This document shows, one piece after another, positions 49,748 through 64,000 of a stretch of DNA of 64,000 nucleotides (position 1 is the first letter of the stretch; every line of letters begins with the position of its first letter). Made by a program: the position numbers and the translations under genes. Under the pieces are notes generated by a model. That model was not told the DNA's origin. It saw only the letters and a list, made by a program, of their open reading frames with translations, and made no database searches. Source of the DNA: Chondrilla cf. caribensis (Eukaryota; Porifera; Demospongiae; Chondrillida; Chondrillidae); the NCBI GenBank assembly GCA_964020155.1, contig OZ026552.1, positions 4,677,548-4,741,547 on the forward strand. The letters are read 5' to 3'.

Positions 49748-52700
49748 TGGAATGATGAAATTCCTTCTTTTGTAATGAAGTGTCATTTTGAATTGAGTCA
49801 TGGTCAATTCTAGCAAATAGCTGAACATTGGAATACATCATATATGTATCATTATAATATGTACATATGTAGATATGTACATCACATATGATATATACGT
49901 ACATACGTACGTGTATTGTTGTGAGATGATGTACTGTAAAACAGTAGCACACCATTCCATGACATTGTATACACATATTCATGTACGCATGTATGTATAT
50001 ACACACATACATATGTACGTATGTGTGTCCATAATAATGCTGATACTAATAACAATAAACAGTATATTGTACACACATACGTACGTCTATGTACATGCAT
50101 GTATAGTATACACACATGTGCATGATAAGATGCATATGTATGTACGTACATGTGTACTAATGTGGTTCCAAAACAACATTCATCATCACACCATATACGT
50201 ATGTACATCCATTGGTAGGAGAGGAGTGAGACAGTTAGCTCACAGTCCAGGGAATTCAAGGCTATTCATTGGAGAGGGTCCATGCCCTTTTCCACCCAAA
50301 CAAACAGACCTCATGAGAACGTTGCACATAAGGGAAGGAATTCACTACTTGTGTGGCAGTAGCAGGAGGACCACAATACCAGTGAACACATAAGGGAAGG
50401 AATTCACTACTTGTGTGGCAGTAGCAGGAGGACCACAATAACAGTGAGCACATAAGGGGAGGAATTCACTACTTGTGTGGCAGTAGGAGGAGGACCACAA
50501 TAACAGTGAACACATAAGGGAAGGAATTTACTACTTGTGTGGCAGTAGCAGGAGGACCACAATAACAGTGAACACGTAGGGAAGGAATTCACTACTTGTG
50601 TGGCAGTAGCAGGAGGACCACAATAACAGTGAACACATAAGGGAAGGAATTCACTACTTGTGTGGCAGTAGCAGGAGGACCACAATAAGAGTGAACAGAT
50701 AAGGGGAGGAATTCACTATTTGTGTGGCAGTAGCAGGAGGACCACAATAACAGTGAACACATAAGGGAAGGAATTCACTACTTGTGTGGCAGTACCCAGA
50801 GCAACACAATACTAACGTTATTCATAGATACAGTACCTACACAAATCACTCCTCAAAGGTAAAAAGCAGGCAGGCTATAAATACAGAGCTACCTACACAC
50901 ATACTACCACTGACCAATGTTTGAATTCAAGTGCGAGACTAGCATGTGGTATGTTCTAGTGGCAACTCTCTTGTGTACTCAAATTATTGCGGCAGAAACT
51001 TCCATTTCTTTGGGAAGAGGTGTAGCTGACGCTAGCCACCTTGTGACCAAGGTAAGTACCACTGAGTACTAAGTGTAGGAATGGGAGGGACATTGTATAC
51101 AGATTCTGACAGCAAATGGTTTTGTTGTTTTTGTTGTTGTTGTTGTTATTGTTTATGGTGATGGTAATGACCGTACTTTTATCCACATTACAGAGGTCCA
51201 TACCCACTACACAATGTGACAAATCTACAGAGGGAAATTCTCATTACAACTCCTCACAAACTGACATGGTGTGGATTTGTCAGGGGGGGAGATGGATACC
51301 ATACAAGTGAGGCATTGCACATAATATAATACTGTACATTTGTAAGTACATACATATGTACGTGTACATGAATATGTACATACATTTACATAATATATGT
51401 ATTAATGGGTCAACAAATATATACACATTAATGACATTCACACCACCTATTTATCATCCATCCTACAGACTGACACTTTCACTGGGGATAAACCAGGATT
51501 ACCCAGGGTCATCCTGTAAGCACATACTGGATTCCCTCAGTGCTACCTGCAACAAGACTCAGATAGATGGACCTTACTGGATCACACTCAGAGATGAATG
51601 CCCTCAGAGGGAACAGACCATACAGGTGAACATGTGCTTATTTTTATCACGGATGGATGTTGAGGAAGGGAGGGGGGGATAAATATGATGGGAAAAACCA
51701 ATTCTTCCATCATGATATAATCTTGCATATGTATGTATGTACTTCAGTACTTTCCACTATACTCAGAATACAATCAGTATTTCTTCCTTCTCTCTCATTT
51801 CCAACAGGTTTGGTGTGACATGTCCACATGTGGAGGAGGATGGACACTAGTGTGGAAACACTCCTACATGGAGGTTACTCCACTCACATCAGACATGTAC
51901 TACTTCTCCAATCACTACAGACCCTGTACCAATATCAGCAGTGGATGGTGCAATGTACCCCAGAAATCTCGCCTCAAGCCCACTGAAATGATGATAGTTG
52001 CCTACCACAACAAGAGAGTCGTGTATGCCTATCGAGGGAAATTTAACCGTAACATTGACTCAGACTGGACAGGAGGGATTCTACTGGATCACCACAAGTG
52101 TGTGGACCATTGCACCATTAATAATGGAGTTCGTCCAGCACCTAGTGTTACTGATAATAGAGATAACAGACTTCTTGGGATTGCCTTTGATAAAGTGTCT
52201 CCTGACAACTACTATAACAATTGTGATACATTCAAAATCAACTTTGACACTCCTGTGGATTGCCGCTGGCATGATTGTAGCCTGTCAACTTCCATTTCTG
52301 CTACAAACAGAAATACTCAAATGACAGTAGCCATTTATGTACGGTGATTGGTTGATGCAGGAATGGGCTGGCAAAGTAACACAATATCTGATACAACTAT
52401 GTTTACGTACATCAATTAATGCATGTACTTACTTGGAAATTTAACTGAGGCAGTGGAATAATTACATAATATAGAAAATTTTTGGATTCAATGAATGCAT
52501 GGTCATGACGGTTGGGAGGATAGTCTGTACATTATTGGGTGTACATGTGCATGGCTAGTACATGGGAATAAACTTCCCCATATTTTGTACAATAAACTAT
52601 AATACGTGGCCCCATATGATGCTACAAGTGCAGAGTATACGTATGTACAGTCTATATACATACAGTATCACATACATAATATGGTTATGTACGTACATCT

Positions 52701-53078
52701 ACACACTTACTCTTGTTGGTACCAGTCTCCATCCGTTGTTCTCCCAGCGTTGGTACCAGTTATTCTTTCCTGAAATATTCCAATAGAGGACATTACTAAT
52801 GTATACAATATACTGTAAACATTACAATTGATTAGAAGGAAACTGTTACAGTATAAATTACATAGAAGTGTAAGTAAGTCAAATATAGCATTAAAATACT
52901 CTTCTTTTATGTACATTTGTATGTGTACAATTTTATACATAACTAAGTCTACTCCAGTTCAATGCACATACGCACATACGTATGAACATAGTTCAAATTT
53001 CTGGATGATATGCTTACCCCAACGACCATTAGTTATAAATATCTTTATAATAAATACAAGACTCTACTGTACGTATAT

Positions 53079-53126
<48 letters not shown>

Positions 53127-55772
53127 CCATCTGTCTTCTCCTCCATCTTCTGCTGCCCCACTTTGTTGTGCACGTCTCCTGCTAGCAGTCTTTTGTGTTG
53201 CATGACTGTGTAGTCTCTTGGACTGGAAGCACAGAGGTCTACGATGTTCCGGTACGTGAATATCTTGTAGTAGACGTTGGGAGGGAAGGTCTCCTACATT
53301 AAATGTATCCAACATCATTCAGCTATGTATACATACGTATGTACAATGGGCATACATACATGCGTCTATAAGTATGTATATGTATACGTAATATGTACGC
53401 AATATGTGTATATGTACATATGTGCACCAAGACTTACTCCACCTAGTCGGAAACGAACACGAACACCAGCCGCTCTGTCTAGTAATGAAGCCTGATCGTG
53501 TGTGTGTGTGAAAATAAGAAAAATTCTGTGAGCTAGAGAATACAATCGTATTTATACGTAGGTAGTGCAAGACACTGTAACATATAAGCGACTTTATAGA
53601 AACCTACTGATAATACATGCATACAAATGTATGTATGTACTTGAGTACACATACGTATGTACATATAAATAATATATTTACAGTATATATAAAAATGTTT
53701 ATAAAGATTGTCAACTAACAGAGCTGATCACATTCAGAAATACTGAACAGCAGATACTGAACAAGGCAGACATACGTACATGTGTATATACTCTACACTC
53801 AAGGACATGACACACATACACCCATAAGTATAAATGTGGATGATAATACTATTATTATTCACACACACACCTCTTTTGGGTTGATACAGCGCAGCATGAG
53901 GGAAGGTTCACCACGTCCGTTGAAATTAATCAAATCTCTGTAAAATCTGTAGATCTTTGTATTCTGAAAGTGGAAATGCGCATATATGTACATATTTGAG
54001 TGTGTACATACGTATGTATGCACAGCACTTAATACACGCAACAGTGCACCTATGTATAGTATGTACAATCAATATCCACTGCAATCATATGTACACATGT
54101 ACATACGTATTATCATATGTATCCCGATTGGTGATATTGTCACTTAAGATCAAAGGGACCGACTGGAGTACATTCGCGATGTACTGGGGTACAACACTGA
54201 CCTTATTAGTGATGTACCCCGGTTTTTAAGTGACTGGTATTAATTAATCAACAGCCATTGTTACGTGCCCATTGTGTATTCTCGGCTGTATTCTTGGCTC
54301 GAGCCACTCTTCGACGTTCTCAACGGGGGCTAAAAAAGGTTGTTTCTCGGATTTTCTATTAGAAGAAGTCATAACCGTTGCTTCGTTCGTTCGGTGAGTA
54401 TTCTAAGCCTCGTTGGTTCGGCAAGTTTCCTCGTTCGTTCGGTAAATACTCTAAAACTCGTTGGTTGGCAAGTTTCTTTGTTCGTTCGGTAAATACTCTG
54501 AAACTCGTTGGTTCGATGAGTTTCTTCATTTGCTCGGTGAATATTCCAAGGCTCATGGATTCGGCCATTTTCCTCGTTCGTTCGATAAGTGTTCTGACGC
54601 TCGTTGGTTCGGGAAGTACGGGCGGCCAAGATGCCATCTGAATGGGTTGATAGCCACCTCCAGCTCTTTAAGAAAATCGTCTTTTTCGATGTCATGAACG
54701 AAATCCATCTCCGCTACTCGTAATCGTGCTATTGAACGGGATACATAATAGTTGTACCCCGCTTTTGGTCGGTACATGGGAATGTACTGAGCCGATATCA
54801 GTTAATTAACCTCGGGCTGCGCCCTCGGTTAATTAACTGATATCCGCTCAGTACATTTCCCATGTACCGACCAAAAGCGGGGTACAACTATTACAAGTAA
54901 CCAACAATAATGATGTGATGATACTGTATTAGCAGATAACTATCTTGGGCAGACACTAGTTCAGAACAAGGTCTACCAATTTGTCATCTCACATTGAATC
55001 TTCTCCAAGCTCTTTGTATGATCTCGGCCGCCTTCCTCGGAGGAAGTCTCACATCTTCAATGATGGGAGGCAAAGGATTGGAAGAGATTCCACCGACATC
55101 CTTCAACACGGGACCAAGAATTTCCTTAAATAGCCGCCTACACTCGAAAACAATTGTTTGAATAAAAGTGATGGCAGTAACACATGCACAAAATCTCTTA
55201 GGGATGAAGTAACTTGTATACACATGTACTACAATACGAAAAACCTATAAATGGGGCTGGGGTGCTCAAGTTTGGGAAATTACACTATTTTACCTTATGA
55301 TATACGTACGTGCCACGGATATTCTATACTGCTTCCATGGTAAATACAGTACGCGATGTCCACTTCAGTGTGCCTGTGGCTGATATAACCATGGATACTC
55401 TAACACACAAACCTTGTTCTGTGTCCTCTCCATAGACGCTGTATTTCAATAGCAGCCGCAACGGAACACCCTGACCTCCGCTCCCTGATAACCATCTACA
55501 CGGACAATTGAAACAAATATAAAAGTAAAAATGTGAAGTATTAACGTATCCGAGACTTGGTGTAATACCTTTCTTTCGCCGGAGACGGCAAGGCTACTCA
55601 AATCCGTGACATCTTCGCCTTATTAGATAGTACAAGGAAAGTAGAAATAAAACAAGCAATAACTTGCTGGATACATTGATAAACGTTCAGATTCAATAAA
55701 CTAGAGAATACCTGGAAAGTTGACGTTCCTCAAAAGTGCACTGGCGTCTTTCTTGGACAGCATGCTAACCAT
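48083..55772 (-). CDS. MFI: MFI / C11orf65-like protein, 13 exons
   Basis: Exons from the start: 55772-55712, 55618-55569, 55495-55413, 55137-54993, 53963-53871, 53491-53438, 53293-53125, 52769-52711, 49820-49746, 49606-49542, 49165-48995, 48684-48638 and 48171-48083. The phases agree throughout (386 residues). It aligns with vertebrate C11orf65/MFI: IQ-like AAEIIQRAWRRF, GRGEPSLMLRCINPKE, AAGVRVRFRLGG, FPPNVYYKIFTYR, WENNGWRLV, LKRKEDIERRKKERK and DVDELLSWTKGLNFD. The vertebrate protein is reported to inhibit DRP1-dependent mitochondrial fission and is about 313 residues. Here an N-terminal extension adds a second IQ-like helix (AIEIQRLWRGHRTR). A 2.9-kb intron (49821-52710) contains lectin copy 15 on the other strand. 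Three donors lie in (GT)n tracts. Confidence 0.85.
48430..48560. repeat. 37-bp minisatellite, about 3 units
   Basis: In the last intron of MFI. Shorter than in the two duplicated copies. Confidence 0.75.
48732..48799. repeat. TG microsatellite in an MFI intron
   Basis: About 33 TG units followed by imperfect TGCATGCG-type sequence. Confidence 0.9.
49680..49745. repeat. CA microsatellite abutting an MFI exon
   Basis: On the minus strand the exon ends CCAAG and is followed at once by (GT)n, so the donor GT is the first repeat unit. Confidence 0.9.
50325..50800. repeat. 62-bp minisatellite, about 8 units
   Basis: The unit includes CACATAAGGGAAGGAATTCA and GCAGGAGGACCACAATAACA. Only two units are present at the same place before copy 6. 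It ends 75 bp upstream of the TATA box of copy 15. Confidence 0.9.
50875..50884 (+). promoter_or_regulatory. TATA box of copy 15 (type B promoter)
   Basis: CTATAAATAC, 69 bp before the ATG, in the same context as copy 6. Confidence 0.8.
50944..52347 (+). CDS. Secreted FReD-like paralogue, copy 15 (type B), nested in MFI
   Basis: Exons are 50944-51051, 51194-51306, 51469-51625 and 51808-52347 (305 residues). It is the closest relative of copy 6: both share FKINFDTPVDCRWHDCS and NISSGWCNVPQKS. Intron 1 is only 142 bp, the shortest of the type B genes. Patches: TINNGVRPAPS, VTDNRD, DKVSPDNYYNN and ATNRNTQ; one otherwise fixed Pro is Ser (CSLSTSIS). It is the last copy of the array and lies opposite to MFI inside its eighth intron. 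Confidence 0.87.
52348..52710. other. Right boundary of the lectin array
   Basis: The conserved lectin 3' flank can be followed to about 52570 (TACATGGGAATA). Beyond that the sequence is single-copy MFI intron. Confidence 0.7.
53084..53124. repeat. CA microsatellite abutting an MFI exon
   Basis: On the minus strand the exon ends GATGGAG and (GT)n follows directly, supplying the donor. Confidence 0.9.
54121..54893. mobile_element. Foldback-like insertion in an MFI intron
   Basis: The right end is a near-perfect hairpin (arms about 54746-54811 and 54828-54893, loop near GGGCTGCGCCC). A shorter hairpin at the left end (GTCACTTAA ... TTAAGTGAC) also contains GGGGTACAAC. Between them are a five-unit 48-bp repeat (54384-54620) and a minus-strand frame starting in the hairpin (MYRPKAGYNYYVSRSIARLR...). 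No known transposase is seen. It may be a foldback element that has taken up a coding fragment. Confidence 0.6.
54384..54620. repeat. 48-bp minisatellite, 5 units
   Basis: Units contain CTCGTTGGTTCGG and TTCGTTCGGTAAATACTC. One unit has 47 bp, which shifts the minus-strand reading frame, so the Arg/Asn/Glu-rich translations are probably not one protein. Confidence 0.8.
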
Positions 55773-56202
55773 CTATGGATACGCCATTTTATAAGTTTCC
55801 ATAACAACCACATCATGTTGAGCAATGTTACGCAACCCCTGGCCCTGGTTCATAACAACTGGACACTGTCCTATTGAACAACCATGCAGGGAATCCCGTC
55901 GTACAAGAAGACAGGCCCATCCAATTGTAAAACTGGATAAGCCCATTTAACAACCAGGCAATTCTGTTGTACAATCCCATTATGTCACCCCTAGAATCCA
56001 ACATTACAAATGCTCTCTTTTCTTGGATATAAATTCTGTTGTTAGCTTTGACGAATCATGAATGAGAAGGGTGATGTATGCAACCACATATGTATCGCAT
56101 TTGATCTGAAATTAACCATAGATTGAAACATTGATATTATGTACAATATCACGTATAGGATAAATTAAATAGATACGAATTATTCCATCCGGCACTGAGA
56201 CA
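55773..56202. other. Spacer between MFI start and PDXK stop
   Basis: About 430 bp between the MFI start (55772) and the PDXK stop (56203). Both genes run on the minus strand, so it must hold the PDXK 3' end and the MFI promoter. No TATA box is seen near the MFI start. Confidence 0.6.
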
Positions 56203-56858
56203 CTATAACGGTGGAGGATTTTCAATATCTCTCTTGCTTGCAATCAACTGCAACTCCATGGCCTCAGCAGTTGGAGGTTTATCTCCACTGGCAGCTAAAG
56301 AGAGAGGGAAAATCGGACATAATGTGTGAGCTATCAAGGTGCATGCTGACATGCCTAATTACATGCCATTTCCTTTAGTGTGTTTCTAGCTAAAGGGGAA
56401 ACTTTTACAATACTTCACTGTCATGATAGGGAAAATTGGATGTAATCTATCTAACTATAGGTAGCTATCAAGGTGCATACAGACATGCGCTTATTACATT
56501 TCTTATCCTTCAGCATGTGTCTAGCTAAAGGAGGAACTCTTATAATACTTCACTGTAATCAAAATGTCAAACAGACCTCCCAGCACATAGCACAATACTT
56601 GATTTGGACATTATGTGTACGTCATCTACACAACAGCACTTCACCTTGAGCAGCTTCTAGAGTCCTCCTCAACACAGACAGCATAGTAGCTACAGTCTTC
56701 TCACAGGCAATCTGCACAGCCGTGGATATGACAATACAAATCATCTTACAGTAGTTCTTCAACACCAACATACATGTGCATGTGTATGCAGTTACTCACC
56801 CACACGCAAGAGACAACAAGCATATGCATGTCGGTATGTACATACAAACAGACATTTA

Positions 56859-56928
<70 letters not shown>

Positions 56929-57367
56929 AAGCCCTTCTCCACTCCATGCTAGCAATAGAGCAGTAAACAGATCTCCAGTTCCAGTGAAGTGTCCTGGAAG
57001 CTTCGGAAACTGCACTCTGACACAATCACCTATTGACCAAATATGATTACAAATGCATGAAAAATATTTTTCACAGATATCACGAAATATCCAAATGTGC
57101 AATTTAGTAGAGAACTGAATTAAATCAATATGATATTACACATGACAACCCTGAACCCAACATGGAAGTGTATTGACAGCATATAGATAAAGAGAGTGTT
57201 GGAAGGAATATGCATTCATACCTTCTTGTGTACCTCCCAGGAGAACCAGTGTATTGGACCCAACTTCCACGCTTGTGATGATCACTGTTTTTGCTCCTTT
57301 CTTGAGTAGAATGTCTATGGCCTGGGGGGATCACGCACCATAAGGAGATTTCGATGAATCATCCTCA

Positions 57368-57419
<52 letters not shown>

Positions 57420-57609
57420 TACACATTTTTGCAAACAAGCCATACTTTAGAGGCATCCTGCTCATTATTAATCTTCATACCAGAAAGTAACCTATGTAAA
57501 TATGTGGATATAATGAGCCTAAATACAGCACATACACAGACAGAGATTTACACACTGACAGGTATGTATGTAAGTACATAGCAGTACCTTGATTCTTTAT
57601 CACAGACAC

Positions 57610-57643
<34 letters not shown>

Positions 57644-57879
57644 CATAACACAGACGACACATACTCTGCTTCAAATTGGTTAGGAGTGATAACATCAGCT
57701 AGGGGGATTACTGTATCTCGATAAATAGGCATTAGTTCTTCCGGAACATACTACAGCAAACACCATAAAACACAGATAGGACCACAGTGAAGATTGGATG
57801 ACTTCAAAACTCTCACCAATTCCCCTGAATCTCCCAGTACAGGGTCACAAACTATACAGAATGAAGTATAATGAGTATA

Positions 57880-57950
<71 letters not shown>

Positions 57951-58605
57951 ATTTATCGCATTACTTACCGAATACAGTGGAGGGTCGTGCACTCTTCATC
58001 TCCTCCACCACATTCACAAGTTGCAAGAGAAAAGATGAACTTCCAACATAACCTTAACACAGATAAATATATTGAGCAATACACACAGTATTAGTAGAGG
58101 AGCCAAAGATACAGGTATGCTCAACATGAGTCTATAGGTATGTACCTGTTAGTATGTGTGAGTGTTTCAGTAGAGAATTATTCCTGAGTCCGTCAATGAG
58201 CATCTGAAGGTCGTCGGAGTTCAATACTTGACCCTTACACGATACATAACCTGTACAATTGTAAAGAGAGCAAAATATGGAAAGTGGACTACTTACAACT
58301 TGTAGTCTTCACAGAAAGACGCTGTGAGGTGAAGTACACACGTTGCCAGCTACATACATACCCACATACCTGTGTGGTTGGAGAACTGTACCGAGTTGAT
58401 AGCATCAACGTCGTAACCAAGCACCTGGAAGGGAGGCAAATGGGAGGGGGTGGAAAAAGGTAAGCCAGTGAGTTCTTCATCGACACTAGAGGTTCACACA
58501 CCAGACACCTACTTGTAGAGGGAACGTGGAACACTTGTTACCAACGTAGCCGTGCACGACGTGACTCTGAATCGATAAAACACTTTTCGTCTTCTGTTTC
58601 TCCAT
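56203..58605 (-). CDS. PDXK: Pyridoxal kinase, 11 exons
   Basis: Exons from the start: 58605-58513, 58424-58370, 58250-58146, 58052-57969, 57851-57817, 57750-57665, 57491-57446, 57321-57222, 57029-56926, 56711-56645 and 56294-56203. The phases agree and give 288 residues (human PDXK has 312). The enzyme phosphorylates vitamin B6 vitamers with ATP to make pyridoxal 5'-phosphate in the cytosol. Family marks in order: [16 protein letters not shown] near the start (substrate loop), [39 protein letters not shown], and [17 protein letters not shown] with the catalytic Asp of the GTGD anion-hole motif. The exon ending GLQ has its donor in a (GT)n tract. Confidence 0.93.
56861..56925. repeat. CA microsatellite abutting a PDXK exon
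   Basis: On the minus strand the exon ends CTTCAA and runs straight into (GT)n. Confidence 0.9.
57369..57415. repeat. CA microsatellite in a PDXK intron
   Basis: About 23 CA units; shorter CA tracts at 57610-57641 and a longer one at 57883-57949 lie in neighbouring introns. Confidence 0.9.
57883..57949. repeat. CA microsatellite in a PDXK intron
   Basis: About 33 CA units, 20 bp from a PDXK exon (donor CGGTAAGTAA). Confidence 0.9.
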
Positions 58606-58741
58606 TTTCCCCGGAATAATTGCTTCCGGGCCTGTCACGCGCGTCTCGCGTCGCAGCGTAGCGCCACGAGCGGATCGAAGATTTCTGCCTCCCATCCATC
58701 AACAAATTTACATACGAACTTTGGCAGTGAACAGACGAGAT
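58606..58741. promoter_or_regulatory. Shared divergent promoter of PDXK and the TEX11-like gene
   Basis: Only 136 bp separate the two ATGs. The segment is richer in G, C and CpG than its surroundings (CACGCGCGTCTCGCGTCGCAG near 58640) and has no TATA box, as expected of a housekeeping bidirectional promoter. Confidence 0.65.
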
Positions 58742-63721
<4,980 letters not shown>

Positions 63722-64000
63722 GTTTGTGTGTGCACTACACACAGGAGCCCTGTGCCATATGTAAGGACTAGGTACTGTACATAGCGTCTACATACATGTT
63801 AAACATACGTACATAGGGACCACATACTGTACATACATATCATATGTACAGTATACATAGGGACTACATACTGTACATAGAAGGTACTTTATACTGTAAT
63901 ATACATTATTATATGTATACAAATGGATCACATATATATCATAGGGACTATATACTATACAGACATAGTGGGTACATACAGTACCTATTCCACTGCATGG
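63722..64000. other. Right end of the window, TEX11 intron
   Basis: Rich in TACATAC, ACTGTACATA and GGGACTACATA simple sequence. No exon is seen before the window ends. Confidence 0.55.

Noticed and set aside
50407..50685. Cys/Pro-rich minus-strand frame, and a CRISPR-like look of the repeats
   Set aside because: It is a 62-bp tandem minisatellite without unique spacers, in an animal genome.
54359..54695. Arg/Asn/Glu repeat protein on the minus strand
   Set aside because: It comes from a 48-bp minisatellite; a 47-bp unit shifts the frame, so no single repeat protein is supported.

Overview
This window comes from an animal nuclear genome. It has GT-AG introns, TATA-box promoters, CA/TG microsatellites and small DNA transposons. 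Three genes are typical of Metazoa: a C11orf65/MFI homologue, pyridoxal kinase, and a TEX11/ZIP4-type meiosis gene. Introns are short and the secreted lectin-like family is of an early-branching type, so a sponge (demosponge) is my best guess. That guess is inference from gene style, not a proven identity.

Layout. Positions 1-52.6 kb hold a tandem array of 15 four-exon genes, all on the + strand, plus one truncated remnant. Each encodes a secreted protein of about 300-307 residues: a signal peptide, a small Cys/Trp module, and a diverged fibrinogen-related (FReD/intelectin-like) domain starting with SSCK..., then WCDMSTCGGGWTLV. Two 5' subtypes exist. Type A starts MWSFLVV or MLRLLVV (copies 1-5, 7, 9-11, 13, 14). 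Type B starts MWCVLV or similar (copies 6, 8, 12, 15). Both carry a nearly identical last exon. Differences between copies concentrate in a few short patches of the C-terminal half, which suggests a diversified recognition family. Copy 10 has a premature stop, copy 3 has lost a splice donor, and the 26.7 kb copy is only a promoter plus part of exon 1.

The spaces between copies are mosaics of shared blocks: a conserved 3' flank, an 18-bp minisatellite, a conserved promoter-proximal block, a ~185-bp satellite, and MITE-like elements. Several of these elements can be delimited exactly, because neighbouring paralogous units supply the empty site. Two fragments of one reverse-transcriptase family lie at 27.1 and 41.5 kb.

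The right edge of the array lies inside the MFI gene (- strand, 55.77-48.08 kb, 13 exons). Lectin copy 15 sits on the opposite strand within a 2.9-kb MFI intron. The 3' end of MFI has been copied with array units to 17-19 kb (five exons) and to 4.0 kb (one exon).

From 56.2 to 64 kb come pyridoxal kinase (PDXK, - strand, 11 exons, complete) and a divergently transcribed TEX11-like gene (+ strand, 11 exons to the window edge). Their start codons are about 136 bp apart. Several exons in this part have a splice donor that is the first GT of a (GT)n microsatellite.
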